64,000 nt of DNA. Source: an uncultured Clostridia bacterium. GTDB lineage: Bacteria > Bacillota > Clostridia > Christensenellales > CAG-314. The notes under the pieces were generated by a model. That model was not told where the DNA came from, did no database searches, and saw only the letters and a list, made by a program, of their open reading frames with translations. The stretch covers positions 1-64,000 of the forward strand of contig CANOTO010000004.1 of NCBI GenBank assembly GCA_947570215.1. Reading direction: 5' to 3'. Made by a program: the position numbers and the translations under genes. Positions 1-8,277 of this stretch are shown here, one piece after another; position 1 is the stretch's first letter, and every line of letters starts with the position of its first letter.

Positions 1-20
1 TGACTAAGCTTGTTTAGATA

Positions 21-50
21 ACATCCACACTCAATCGTGGGTGTTTTTTT
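21..50 (+). terminator. Intrinsic terminator of a gene left of the window
   Basis: An 8-bp stem (21-28 with 37-44, one G-T pair) is followed by a run of seven T. It would end a plus-strand transcript whose gene lies outside the window. Confidence 0.7.
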
Positions 51-350
51 ATTATTACTATTTTTTGCAAATTTAGGATATTTCACGCTTTGTCTTGCCA
101 TATTCTAATAAATAATCTACTTATAATTTGTTTTGATTTTATTTTAACGTGCTTTATGGGACGTATTTTGTACTGTTTGCTTGATTCCGTAACGATTTGT
201 TTAATAGTATCCAAAGAACAATTAACGACGCTTGGCTATAACTAACTGTTATTAATAACTCGCTATTACATTGTAACGCGCGGAAAATATGGTTTTAGTA
301 AAAAAATATTTGTGTACGATAGGATATTTTCGCTTTTACGATTATTATTC
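51..350. other. AT-rich intergenic region
   Basis: No plausible gene, RNA or repeat is seen between the left-edge terminator and the promoters of the gene at 541. The only ORFs are antisense shadows or lack a ribosome-binding site. Confidence 0.5.
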
Positions 351-381
351 TTGACAAATTTATTGCGGGGGGGGGTATACT
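351..381 (+). promoter_or_regulatory. Promoter-like site with a G9 tract in the spacer
   Basis: TTGACA (351-356) and TATACT (376-381) are separated by 19 nt, nine of which are a run of G (367-375). A change in tract length would change the spacer; loss of two G would give the optimal 17 nt. This is the upstream of two candidate promoters for the gene at 541. The G-run next to GTATAC could instead be a CsoR/RcnR-type operator. Confidence 0.5.
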
Positions 382-463
382 TTATTTATAGGTGCACGAT
401 ATGTTATTTTGTCGATTTGTTTCGTTCAAGTTTAAGCAAATATTTGCTAATTGTAACGGGATA

Positions 464-492
464 TTGACAAAAGGTATATTATGCATTACAAT
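464..492 (+). promoter_or_regulatory. Sigma-A promoter of the gene at 541
   Basis: TTGACA (464-469), a 17-nt spacer and TACAAT (487-492) form a near-consensus promoter about 50 nt upstream of the start codon. Confidence 0.65.
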
Positions 493-540
493 TATAATTA
501 AGTTGCCGCTGTGGAAAAATTCGTGCAAGGGGGATAAATT

Positions 541-2055
541 ATGAAAAAATGTCTTATTGCCGCATTGCTAATGTTTTTGTGCGTGCTGTTTATCCCTATG
601 TCAGCGTTCGCCAATTCCGCGCAGCGCGAATTCGAAGGAATTACGTCCAACGGAACTATAATTACGGACGTCGACTGTCCCGTGCAGGTAACGTCCGAGC
701 GGTTGACCTTTAATATTATCGATTTTCCCGTTGTCCACAACAAGCAGACTGAGTACAATTCTAATGTAACGGCGGAGTACGCCTTTTACAATCCCGCCGA
801 TTACGATGTAAATATGCAGTTGGTTTTCCCTTTTGGAATGATTCCGTACTGGTCGGAAACTGATTATATAGACGCGAATAAATACTCTGTATACGTCGAC
901 GGTGTTAAGGTGCAGCGGGGTATCCGCGCAATATATTCTCGATACGGCAAACCGTTTAATTTGACGGAAGACTTGCCCAAAATAGTCGATGCCCGCAAAA
1001 CGTTTTCCGTATTGGCAGTCGATACTCCCGTATATAAGTATTGTGTAAAATCGAGTTTCAGTCATAATTACGAAAACGCGCTTACTCCTTACGCGATATT
1101 CGATTCCTACGGGTTAACACTTTACGTAGATAGCGACAACAGTGTTACTTGGAACAATAATTACACAAAAATTTACGAATACGACGAAATTATGTTGTTT
1201 TCCGTCGGCAAACAACTGTCCGAAAGCTTTTTCAACCCGACATACGCCGTAGAAGTGCGCGAAAACGTCAACGACAGCGTAGTCTATAACGAAAAGACGA
1301 TACAAGGTTCTACGCAATATCAATACTTGGGCGCAGGTACGTTCGAAGACGTTATGCTTTATTATTATAACGAAAATACCGGTATTCTGCTCGACGATTA
1401 TTACAATGCGGTAGTAGATAAGCTGAACGATTCTTCCTATTCCTATAACGGCTCGTTCGATATGGAGCGGTTCGACGTTTCGCGTAATCTTATGCTGTGG
1501 TATCAGTACGACGTAAGCGTGCCGCCCAAGCAAACTGTAATCAACAAGGTTGTCGCGCCTACTTATCCTACGGTGGACGGATATTTCACTCCGTCCAAGT
1601 ATCACTACGAATATTTGCTAAGCCCCGCGGCAAGCTGGGCGAGCTTTGCCAACCTTGACGTTACTATAAATACGTCATGCTTTATGACCAATCCGTCTCT
1701 CGAAGGTTTCGTCAAAACGGAAACGGGCTATAAGGCGCATTTCGACCGACTGCCCCGGGGCGAGCTGCAGTTTTCTTTGTGCGAATCGGAAAATCCCGAA
1801 GAATACAAAAGCCCCTTCGCTTGGTTTATAGTGTTAATATGTGTTTTGGGCGTCGCGTTATTTGTGCTGATTATAGGCGGTATATTGGCGGTTATACTTG
1901 TGCCTATTTTAGCGTACGACCGCAGCCGCAAGAAGAGATTGAACAAGCCCGCCAATCCGCGCGTAGAACAAAGGAAAAGCCGCTTTTACGCGGATAGTCG
2001 GTCTACGTCGACAGTTACTTGTGCGGATACGCAAGACGAAGACGTTAATCGTTAG
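541..2055 (+). CDS. Exported protein with C-terminal membrane anchor, unknown function
   Basis: This 504-residue protein begins with a clear signal peptide (residues 1-25, hydrophobic core then SAFA) and has one membrane segment near residues 425-455. A short basic tail rich in Arg, Lys and Ser follows. The long middle part is extracellular, beta-rich by appearance and rich in Tyr, Asn and Asp. The ATG is preceded by AAGGGGG at 526-531. I do not recognise the family. It is followed after 10 nt by a lipoprotein gene and then a Cys-rich peptide gene, so the three probably form one operon ending at the terminator at 2605. Two candidate promoters precede it, one with a G9 tract in its spacer, so its expression may vary. 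Confidence 0.85.
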   Translation: MKKCLIAALLMFLCVLFIPMSAFANSAQREFEGITSNGTIITDVDCPVQVTSERLTFNIIDFPVVHNKQTEYNSNVTAEYAFYNPADYDVNMQLVFPFGMIPYWSETDYIDANKYSVYVDGVKVQRGIRAIYSRYGKPFNLTEDLPKIVDARKTFSVLAVDTPVYKYCVKSSFSHNYENALTPYAIFDSYGLTLYVDSDNSVTWNNNYTKIYEYDEIMLFSVGKQLSESFFNPTYAVEVRENVNDSVVYNEKTIQGSTQYQYLGAGTFEDVMLYYYNENTGILLDDYYNAVVDKLNDSSYSYNGSFDMERFDVSRNLMLWYQYDVSVPPKQTVINKVVAPTYPTVDGYFTPSKYHYEYLLSPAASWASFANLDVTINTSCFMTNPSLEGFVKTETGYKAHFDRLPRGELQFSLCESENPEEYKSPFAWFIVLICVLGVALFVLIIGGILAVILVPILAYDRSRKKRLNKPANPRVEQRKSRFYADSRSTSTVTCADTQDEDVNR

Positions 2056-2065
2056 GAAAAACCGT

Positions 2066-2455
2066 ATGAAAAAAGCTATAACGGCGGTATTGTTGGCAGT
2101 CTTGTTGTCGGTATCAGTAGTAACATTGCTGTGTGCCTGTACGCCTGCGGAAAGGGACGGCGTAGAAGTTGTCGGCATAGCGGCTAAGGACAGCTACCCC
2201 GTCGAAATTACGTACCTGCATTTCAAGCTGTCCGTTAACAGTTTTCCGTCCGTCGCATTTTACGGCGGAACGTACTATTCGCCGCGCTTTTCCGTGGATT
2301 TGTATAGCGGATGCATATGCGGCAACGTAACGGGTTATGAAAATTACGAATTTATTTTTGTCGAAGTTTACGATATAAAGATATCAAACGATCCGTTTGA
2401 CAACGAAGAAATTGCCAGACAAACGCGAATGGATGTTTGGGCGAAGGAGTTGTAA
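2066..2455 (+). CDS. Small lipoprotein, unknown function
   Basis: This 129-residue protein has a hydrophobic leader ending in a lipobox-like LLCAC stretch near residues 22-26, so it is probably a lipid-anchored surface protein. An in-frame start at 2021 would add 15 basic residues before the signal peptide and overlap the previous gene. I chose the ATG at 2066 because it directly begins the MKKA-type leader. The mature part has no motif I can name. It lies in the operon of the gene at 541, and its stop codon directly abuts the next start. Confidence 0.8.
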   Translation: MKKAITAVLLAVLLSVSVVTLLCACTPAERDGVEVVGIAAKDSYPVEITYLHFKLSVNSFPSVAFYGGTYYSPRFSVDLYSGCICGNVTGYENYEFIFVEVYDIKISNDPFDNEEIARQTRMDVWAKEL

Positions 2456-2578
2456 ATGAACTATACTTGCAGTAATTGTCCCTATTGCCATAGGACAAAT
2501 GATTTGTGGACGTGTTGGTGTACATATTGGAATAAAGTTGTGCATATCGGCGAAGGCTGTACCGTAGACGAAGAATAA
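2456..2578 (+). CDS. 40-residue Cys-rich peptide
   Basis: The ATG follows the stop of the lipoprotein gene with no gap, and AAGGAG lies 6 nt upstream (2444-2449), so translation is well supported. The product has Cys at 5, 8, 11, 20, 22 and 35, His at 12 and 30, and three Trp. The spacing (CxxCxxC, then CxC) suggests a small metal-binding or disulfide-rich peptide. There is no signal peptide, so it may stay in the cytoplasm and bind metal. It is the last gene of the operon before the terminator at 2605. I do not recognise a family. Confidence 0.65.
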   Translation: MNYTCSNCPYCHRTNDLWTCWCTYWNKVVHIGEGCTVDEE

Positions 2579-2604
2579 AAACAATAACTGAATACTCCCT
2601 TTAA

Positions 2605-2636
2605 GGGCGGTTGCTAAAAGAAGCAACCGCCCTTTT
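2605..2636 (+). terminator. Intrinsic terminator of the operon starting at 541
   Basis: A perfect 10-bp GC-rich stem (2605-2614 with 2623-2632) and 8-nt loop are followed by TTTT. Confidence 0.8.
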
Positions 2637-2645
2637 GTATAAGAA

Positions 2646-2668
2646 AACCCCGCGATAGTCGCGGGGTT
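2646..2668 (-). terminator. Intrinsic terminator of the TetR gene at 2679
   Basis: A perfect 10-bp stem (2646-2655 with 2659-2668) has a 3-nt loop. Read on the minus strand it is followed by TTTTCTT, so it ends the minus-strand gene. Confidence 0.75.
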
Positions 2669-2678
2669 CAAAGAAGGT

Positions 2679-3281
2679 TTAACCGATGATCAGTTTTACA
2701 AGCAAATCTCTTACAATTCGTTTCATGGCTGGGTAGTTTAGGTAGCTGTGGTTGTCAAATACGTATTCGTGCGAAAAGGACTGAATAATATTCATAGCCA
2801 TATGCACGCGTTCGGGCAGACTTTCCGCTTGCGCGCCCAATTCGCGCAGCTGTTCGGTAACCTGCTCGGTAATGTTATTTTCTAACTTTATAAATTCTGC
2901 GTTTACCAACTCGTCAGTTGCCGCAAGCGAGTGCAGAGTATTGTGCAGCTTGGCGTATTGCTCGTGTAGCTCTATAGTTTTGTCTATTATGCTTTCGGCA
3001 AGCGAAGCGAAGTCGACTTTGCCTTTCGCTTTTTGTATGATGTCGATTAGCGGTGAAGATACTTGTTCGATATAAATTTTTAGCACGCATATAAGAATGT
3101 CGCGCTTGTCTTGAAAGTATCCGTAAACGATACCCGTCGATACGCCCGCGCGTTTGGCAATTTCCACCGTATTTGTGCCGTAATATCCGGTTTCGGTAAA
3201 CAGCTCGTATCCCGCCTGAATTATTTTGTTTTTCTTTTCTATCGACCGCTCTTGCTGCGGTTCTCTTACAATGTTTTTCAT
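2679..3281 (-). CDS. TetR/AcrR-family transcriptional regulator
   Basis: The 200-residue protein has the TetR DNA-binding domain at about residues 14-60. It reads GYELFTETGYYGTNTVEIAK, then AGVSTGIVYGYFQDKRDIL, which is the usual helix-turn-helix with the Y-x-Y-F-x-x-K recognition end. The C-terminal helical domain should bind an unknown ligand. It resembles the regulator at 21354 (the same G-Y-Y-x-T-x-T-V-E-I-A-K signature), so the two may be paralogues. The minus-strand membrane-protein gene at 3309 lies just upstream and may share its transcript, but no operator is obvious. Confidence 0.9.
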   Translation of the reverse strand: MKNIVREPQQERSIEKKNKIIQAGYELFTETGYYGTNTVEIAKRAGVSTGIVYGYFQDKRDILICVLKIYIEQVSSPLIDIIQKAKGKVDFASLAESIIDKTIELHEQYAKLHNTLHSLAATDELVNAEFIKLENNITEQVTEQLRELGAQAESLPERVHMAMNIIQSFSHEYVFDNHSYLNYPAMKRIVRDLLVKLIIG

Positions 3282-3308
3282 TTTTTGTCTCTAAAATAAA
3301 TTATTAAG

Positions 3309-3893
3309 TTAAAAAATCAACCTTATTTTGCCTTTTTTATCGTAAGCTACGATGCATTCGCCGTAAAGCGAATTTTTGTCGCCTTCCGCCTTAAAAAGAG
3401 ACTGCATTTTGTTTTGAAGATTGTGAGCCGTCAAGTACTTAACAGTTTTCTCTTGTTTTTGTCCGTCAATATCTATATAGCAAACTTTTAGAGTATAGTA
3501 TGCTCGGTGATACATGTGTTTTTCCCCTATAAAAGCGTAGTTATCGTGGCATTCTTGAATTCTGACATAACAAAATATATTACATTTTGTCAAATTAGCC
3601 GACTGTAAAAACGAATCCCAAGTCAAAAGATATGTAGCCGCTTTAATAACAAATGCAAAACCCGGAAAAAACATTAGTGAGCCTAACACAAGTAATATGT
3701 AAAATTCCTCATCGCTTACTTTGTAGTGTAGGCCGCCGTACAATCCTAAAATCAATCCTAATACACCAAATGCTGTGCCCCAAAAGTATCCGTTTTGATT
3801 AGGCAATTTGCTTTTGTCTATTGTGTCGAGGTCAATTAATGAACCGTCTAAATTTCTGTATGCTTGTTCTTCGGGGATTGGTTTGTTTTTCAT
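3309..3893 (-). CDS. Two-TM membrane protein, unknown function
   Basis: The 194-residue protein has two hydrophobic segments at about residues 36-56 and 66-88, separated by a short charged loop. A roughly 100-residue soluble C-terminal part follows, probably cytoplasmic, with alternating hydrophobic and polar residues like a beta-barrel or SH3-like fold. I do not recognise the family. The gene ends 27 nt before the TetR gene on the same strand, which suggests co-transcription and a regulatory link. The start is preceded only by a weak GGA. Confidence 0.65.
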   Translation of the reverse strand: MKNKPIPEEQAYRNLDGSLIDLDTIDKSKLPNQNGYFWGTAFGVLGLILGLYGGLHYKVSDEEFYILLVLGSLMFFPGFAFVIKAATYLLTWDSFLQSANLTKCNIFCYVRIQECHDNYAFIGEKHMYHRAYYTLKVCYIDIDGQKQEKTVKYLTAHNLQNKMQSLFKAEGDKNSLYGECIVAYDKKGKIRLIF

Positions 3894-4040
3894 TATTCCG
3901 TTTGAATGAATTGCCTTTATATTGTTTTTTTGGAAATTCCGCTTAATGCAGTTATTTTTTGACTGTTACATTATTATATATCATATTCGTACGTCAGTCA
4001 ATACCCTAAAAAATAATATGAAAAAACTTTCGCATTTTGC

Positions 4041-4097
4041 TTGACGAAGGAATAGTATAGTAGTAAAATCTATATGAAATTGAAATAAGTTTCATAT
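4041..4097 (+). promoter_or_regulatory. feo promoter with operator-like inverted repeat
   Basis: TTGACG (4041-4046), a 17-nt spacer and TAAAAT (4064-4069) form the promoter. Directly downstream, across the expected start site, lies an 8-bp inverted repeat ATATGAAA (4072-4079) and TTTCATAT (4090-4097) with a 10-nt spacer. A repressor bound there would block transcription, as expected for an iron-responsive operon. It is not a textbook Fur or DtxR box. Confidence 0.6.
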
Positions 4098-4128
4098 TTT
4101 TACAATGCAATACGAAGGAGAAACTTTT

Positions 4129-4341
4129 ATGCCGATAGTAATAGCGCCGCAAAACAGAGAATTGCAAATCATCCGTATTTCCGCCGATGAAAAAACGAAA
4201 AAGCATCTTGAAAGCTTGGGAATTACGCCTAACGGTAATATTACAGTGCTTAGTTCTGCGGGCGGCAGCGTAGTATGCAAAATCAAGGACGGACGCGTCG
4301 CTCTCGACGGCAATCTGTCCACCAAGATATTCGTCAGATAG
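4129..4341 (+). CDS. feoA: FeoA-family protein (first copy)
   Basis: FeoA proteins are small SH3-like proteins that assist the ferrous iron transporter FeoB at the inner face of the membrane. The product is 70 residues with the typical pattern of a hydrophobic N-terminal strand, LGITPNGNITVLS and a final basic strand. The ATG at 4129 follows AAGGAG at 4115-4120, so I prefer it to an in-frame ATG 24 nt upstream that lacks a ribosome-binding site. It is the first gene of a feoA-feoA-feoB-Cys-rich operon. This copy is more divergent than the second. Confidence 0.8.
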   Translation: MPIVIAPQNRELQIIRISADEKTKKHLESLGITPNGNITVLSSAGGSVVCKIKDGRVALDGNLSTKIFVR

Positions 4342-4399
4342 ATATACGCCGCTGCGGCGTTGTATTTATAACCATTACAAGTCAAAGGAGAAAAGCACT

Positions 4400-4672
4400 A
4401 TGGAAAAAACATTGGATCAATTTGCCGTAGGCGAACACGGAATTGTAAAAAACGTTGTCGGCGAAGGCAAAATCAAGCGCCGCCTGTTCGATATGGGTAT
4501 AACCCCCGGGGCGGAAATTTTACTACGCAAAAAAGCCCCTTTGGGCGATCCGTTGGAAGTGACGATACGCGGATACGAACTCACACTGCGCAAGACGGAA
4601 GCGTGCTGCGTAAATATGGTGACGCGTGAGAGCACAGCAACGGCAGCGCGGGATAAGGGGGTGGCAAAATGA
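4400..4672 (+). CDS. feoA: FeoA-family ferrous iron transport protein (second copy)
   Basis: This 90-residue protein carries the FeoA core (residues about 5-76): G-x-x-x-I-V-K-N-V, then R-R-L-F-D-M-G-I-T-P-G-A-E, then V-T-I-R-G-Y-E-L-T-L-R. These are well conserved SH3-fold positions. It should regulate or stabilise FeoB. AAAGGAG precedes the ATG, and the stop overlaps the feoB start by four bases (ATGA), which indicates translational coupling. Two tandem feoA genes before feoB are common in Clostridia. Confidence 0.9.
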   Translation: MEKTLDQFAVGEHGIVKNVVGEGKIKRRLFDMGITPGAEILLRKKAPLGDPLEVTIRGYELTLRKTEACCVNMVTRESTATAARDKGVAK

Positions 4673-6999
4673 GACGTTTCGCATTGGCAGGCAACCCAAA
4701 TTCGGGTAAAACTACTCTGTTCAACGGTCTTACGGGATCAACCGCTCACGTTGGCAACTGGCCGGGAGTAACGGTTGACAAACGCGAAGGAACATACAAA
4801 AAGTGTGCCGAACCTATCGCGATAGTGGACCTTCCGGGCATTTATTCTTTATCTCCCTATACGCCCGAAGAAGTAATCGCCCGTAACTACATATTAGACG
4901 AAAAGCCCGATTGCGTAATCAACATAGTTGACGCAACCAATTTGGAGCGCAATCTTTATCTGACAACGCAGATACTCGAAATGGACGTTCCTATGGTAAT
5001 AGCGCTCAACATGATGGACGCTGTGGAAAAGAACGGCGACAAAATCGACGCTAATGAATTGGAAAAACGTTTGGGTGTACCCGTTGTAAAAATTTCGGCT
5101 TTGCGCAGCAAGGGTTTGACCGAGCTTATGGACAAGGCGTACAACGAAAGTAAAAAGCGGCGTTGCGGCTCGTCGGTCTTGGAAGAAAGCGATATCTCGC
5201 ACTTAATTTCCGACGTTAAAACCGCTTTGACCGGGCAAAAAGTCGCCAATCCGCTCTTTCACGCCATTAAGCTTGTGGAGGGCGACGAAATCGAAGTTAA
5301 AATGCACAAGGATGTATTGGGCGTAGTCGAAGCGTTTAAGGAAACCTACACCAACGAGATATTCGGCGGTGATTTCGAGGCGTTAGTCGCCGACGGAAGA
5401 TACGAGTATATATCCAAGCATTTTGCTCCCGTGCTGCAACGTAAAATCAAAGAAAAGTTCAATCTTACGCGGTCGGATAAAGCGGACAGGGTTTTAACGC
5501 ACAGAATATGGGGTATTCCCATTTTCCTGCTAATACTTTTCGCGGTCTTCCACCTTACATTTTCGGAAGATTTCCTGTTCTTGGGCGCTATCTTCAAGCT
5601 GCCCGAGCTCGCCGACATACCCGCGTTCGTAACGGTCGCAAACGGCGAAGAAACGCTTACATACGGAGCAAGATGGCTGCAATGTATTTACGACGGCGGC
5701 GTAATGTCTCCCGGTGTGATAATAAACAATGTGTGGAACAATATGATTGTCGGCGAGCTGTTCGGTCTTATCCAAGGTGCGGTGGAAGGCTCGGGCATGC
5801 AGCCGTGGGCGATAGGACTTATCAACAACGGTATCATTGACGGCGTAGGCTCGGTGCTGTCTTTCCTGCCCCCTATTTTGGTGCTGTTCCTGTGCTTCTC
5901 GATATTGGAAGATTCGGGCTATATGGCGCGTATCGCCTTCATTTTGGACAGAATGTTCCGCCGTTTCGGTTTGTCGGGACGCGCGTTTATGCCTATGATT
6001 ATGGGCTTCGGCTGTTCCGTTCCCGCTATGATCAACACCCGTACTCTCGCGGACGACAAGGAGCGTACCGCAACGATAAGAGTTATTCCGTTCTTCTCGT
6101 GCGGAGCCAAGCTGCCTATTCTTACCGCCGTAGCAGGCGCAATGGCGGGAGCGTTCGGAGTGGGCAACGCCGACCTTATAACCTTAGCTATGTACATTCT
6201 CGGAATAGTAGTAGCGATACTTTCTGTATTGCTTATGCGCAGTACCACGCTAAAAGGCGAAACTCCGCCCTTTATTATGGAGCTGCCGACGTATCATGCT
6301 CCACAGTTTAAGAACCTGATGCTGCACCTATGGGACAAGACCAAGCACTTCGTAAAGAAGGCCTTTACCATAATTCTTGCTTCCACGATAGTCATTTGGG
6401 CGCTTACGCACTTCAGCTTCGGCTGGCAGTACCTGGACGATGAGTTTATCAACGAGAGTATACTTGCCAACATAGCCAAGCTTGTTCAGCCTTTGTTTAC
6501 TCCGTTGGGCTTCGGCAGTCAATTGGGCGAATTCGGTTGGGTGTTCGTAGTAGCGGCTGTATCGGGGCTTATCGCCAAGGAAAATGTAATCGGCACGTTT
6601 TCGACGCTGGCGTCCTGCCTTGCCGCAGGCGGTCATATCAACGTTGAAGGCTTGGATATCATGGCGGAAAACGGCGTCGACGCCGTACGCGCTATGATAA
6701 TGGCAAACCCCGCAATCATCGGAGCTACGCTTGTGGCGTTTATTGCGTTTAATATGACTACTATTCCGTGTTTTGCTGCGGTAGGTACAGCTAAGGCGGA
6801 ATTGGGCGACAAAAAACGCTTCAACTATACTTTGCTGTTCTGGATAGCGGTATCCTACGTAGTCGGGGCGATGATTTATACGATTGGCGCTTGGTGGTGG
6901 ACCTGCTTTATATGGACAGCGGCAGTTGTCGGCGTAATAGCTTTTATAGTTTTGCGCAATAAAAAACTTGCTAAAAAGGAGTCGGCGACTACATTATGA
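4669..6999 (+). CDS. feoB: Ferrous iron transporter FeoB
   Basis: FeoB imports Fe2+ across the cytoplasmic membrane and is driven or gated by an N-terminal G domain. The 776-residue protein has G1 GNPNSGKTT (residues 8-16), G3 DLPG (near 54-57), G4 NMMD (near 112) and G5 SALRSKG. A helical regulatory domain follows, then the membrane part from about residue 275 with the paired Gate motifs, including GFGCSVPAM and FFSCGAKLP. Length and motifs are those of a complete FeoB. It overlaps feoA by four bases and the next gene by four bases. Transport of iron under anoxic conditions fits an anaerobic organism. Confidence 0.97.
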   Translation: MRRFALAGNPNSGKTTLFNGLTGSTAHVGNWPGVTVDKREGTYKKCAEPIAIVDLPGIYSLSPYTPEEVIARNYILDEKPDCVINIVDATNLERNLYLTTQILEMDVPMVIALNMMDAVEKNGDKIDANELEKRLGVPVVKISALRSKGLTELMDKAYNESKKRRCGSSVLEESDISHLISDVKTALTGQKVANPLFHAIKLVEGDEIEVKMHKDVLGVVEAFKETYTNEIFGGDFEALVADGRYEYISKHFAPVLQRKIKEKFNLTRSDKADRVLTHRIWGIPIFLLILFAVFHLTFSEDFLFLGAIFKLPELADIPAFVTVANGEETLTYGARWLQCIYDGGVMSPGVIINNVWNNMIVGELFGLIQGAVEGSGMQPWAIGLINNGIIDGVGSVLSFLPPILVLFLCFSILEDSGYMARIAFILDRMFRRFGLSGRAFMPMIMGFGCSVPAMINTRTLADDKERTATIRVIPFFSCGAKLPILTAVAGAMAGAFGVGNADLITLAMYILGIVVAILSVLLMRSTTLKGETPPFIMELPTYHAPQFKNLMLHLWDKTKHFVKKAFTIILASTIVIWALTHFSFGWQYLDDEFINESILANIAKLVQPLFTPLGFGSQLGEFGWVFVVAAVSGLIAKENVIGTFSTLASCLAAGGHINVEGLDIMAENGVDAVRAMIMANPAIIGATLVAFIAFNMTTIPCFAAVGTAKAELGDKKRFNYTLLFWIAVSYVVGAMIYTIGAWWWTCFIWTAAVVGVIAFIVLRNKKLAKKESATTL

Positions 7000-7199
7000 C
7001 AAAATCCGTATTATTAGCAAGCGGCTTCGGCGCGGCAGAAATAATTCTTGTCGTTGCGTGCGCGCTGATTGTCGCGAGCGTGACGATAACTATGATAGTT
7101 CGTAAAAAGAAAGGTAAGCCGTCATGCGGCTGCGGCGACTGCTTGCATTGCTCTGCCTGCTGTAAGAAAACCGATGTAAAGGAAGAAAAGGAAAAATAA
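6996..7199 (+). CDS. FeoB-associated Cys-rich membrane protein
   Basis: The 67-residue protein has one membrane segment (about residues 14-34), then a basic stretch and a Cys cluster, CGCGDCLHCSACC (residues about 44-56). This is the layout of the small proteins often encoded after feoB in Firmicutes. The role is unproven but probably involves binding or delivering Fe2+ at the inner membrane face. It overlaps feoB by four bases, so it is translated with it. Confidence 0.85.
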   Translation: MTKSVLLASGFGAAEIILVVACALIVASVTITMIVRKKKGKPSCGCGDCLHCSACCKKTDVKEEKEK

Positions 7200-7266
7200 T
7201 TGACAAAAGCGTTTCGGTTACCGTAATTCCCATAGGGAATATAATAAAACGCAAATAAAAAGGTTT

Positions 7267-7292
7267 AGGCATAGCGTTAAGCTGTGCCTTTT
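7267..7292 (+). terminator. Intrinsic terminator of the feo operon
   Basis: A 9-bp stem (7267-7275 with 7281-7289) has a 5-nt loop and is followed by a T-rich tail (TTTCTG, then TTTTTTT nearby). A palindrome ATTCCC-ATA-GGGAAT at 7226-7240 precedes it. Confidence 0.7.
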
Positions 7293-7378
7293 CTGTACTT
7301 TTTTTCGTGGACGAATTAGGCTACTCGTAGCCTAGTGAGATATAGATATGTTTTATATTTCCCGCAAAATTCAATCGA

Positions 7379-7407
7379 TTGCGTTCTTTCATTTTTCGTG
7401 ATATAAT
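7379..7407 (+). promoter_or_regulatory. Promoter of the PNPOx-like gene
   Basis: TTGCGT (7379-7384), a 17-nt spacer and TATAAT (7402-7407) lie about 60 nt upstream of the start at 7471. Confidence 0.6.
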
Positions 7408-7470
7408 GATTGTACGCTACGAAGCAATCGCTTGCGATTATAAACAGTAATTTAGCGGAGAGAAAATGCA

Positions 7471-7884
7471 ATGGATAAAATACAAATATATCAATTCATA
7501 TCGGAACAGAAAACGGCGTTTATTGCCTCCGTCAACGAGCAAGGTTTTCCCGTAATAAGAGCAATGCTAGCTCCTCGCAAAATCGACGGAAACGAGATTT
7601 ACTTCTCCACGAACACCTCTTCAAATAAGATAAAGCAGTATTTGGCAAATAATAAGGCTTGTATTTATTTTTATAAACGCGGAAAATTCAAGTATCAAGG
7701 CGTATCGATTACGGGCGAAATGCAAGTTTGTACCGACCAAGCAACCAAAGACGAAATTTGGCGTTTCGGCGATAAACTGTTTTATAAACAGGGCGTAACC
7801 GACCTCGATTATTGCGTATTGAAATTTAAGGGTATAACAGCGGAGTATTATTGCGATTTTAAGATAGAAAAGATAGAGTTATAA
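7471..7884 (+). CDS. Pyridoxamine 5'-phosphate oxidase-fold protein
   Basis: The 137-residue protein has the split-barrel flavin-binding pattern. It starts FISEQKTAFIASVNEQGFPVIRAM, continues with a strand I-Y-F-S-T-N-T-S-S-N-K, and has a late W-R-F-G-D-K-L-F-Y helix. Members bind FMN, F420 or haem; many small clostridial ones have unknown substrates and some are linked to nitroimidazole reduction. It is a single-gene unit with its own promoter and a strong terminator. The exact reaction cannot be read from the sequence. Confidence 0.85.
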   Translation: MDKIQIYQFISEQKTAFIASVNEQGFPVIRAMLAPRKIDGNEIYFSTNTSSNKIKQYLANNKACIYFYKRGKFKYQGVSITGEMQVCTDQATKDEIWRFGDKLFYKQGVTDLDYCVLKFKGITAEYYCDFKIEKIEL

Positions 7885-7917
7885 ATTTCAATTTATCTTT
7901 CTAAAAGGTTTGTAGTA

Positions 7918-7950
7918 AAAAGCTCTCGAACATATCGTTCGAGAGCTTTT
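7918..7950. terminator. Bidirectional intrinsic terminator
   Basis: A perfect 13-bp stem (7918-7930 with 7938-7950) has a 7-nt loop. A-rich and T-rich flanks are part of the stem, so it can act on both strands. It ends the PNPOx-like gene. Confidence 0.8.
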
Positions 7951-8247
7951 GTCCTTGCTTGAAAGTATAACTCTTAATAATTTAGTTTTTTAATTCCCTG
8001 TGGGAAGTGTGCTTTACACGAAACGCTTTTGTTTTGTATGATAGCGGTATATAAGCGCGGCAAAGTCGCGTTTGCGTCGCGGCGCTATTCCGTGCGTTTG
8101 CGGGCCGGCTTTGCGTGTTATCGCAAGCGTTCATTTCACAATTTAACAAAACTAAAATATATTGTCGTCATCTTTACTCTTAATTGGAAAATTACCGACA
8201 AAAGTCGCGCCCGACGACAATTTTTGCGATAAATTAAACGGTATTCA
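7951..8247. other. Intergenic region without a clear gene
   Basis: A 67-codon ORF at 8029-8232 has no ribosome-binding site and an Arg/Ser-rich composition unlike a protein, so I do not call it. A palindrome TTCCC-TGT-GGGAA lies at 7994-8006. Confidence 0.5.
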
Positions 8248-8277
8248 TTGACAACTAATACTGAATTATTATATAAT
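8248..8277 (+). promoter_or_regulatory. Promoter of the surface-protein gene at 8367
   Basis: TTGACA (8248-8253) and TATAAT (8272-8277), both perfect, are separated by 18 nt. Confidence 0.75.

Noticed and set aside
8029..8232. 67-codon ORF in the gap before the surface-protein gene
   Set aside because: No ribosome-binding site, upstream of the mapped promoter, and an unlikely composition.
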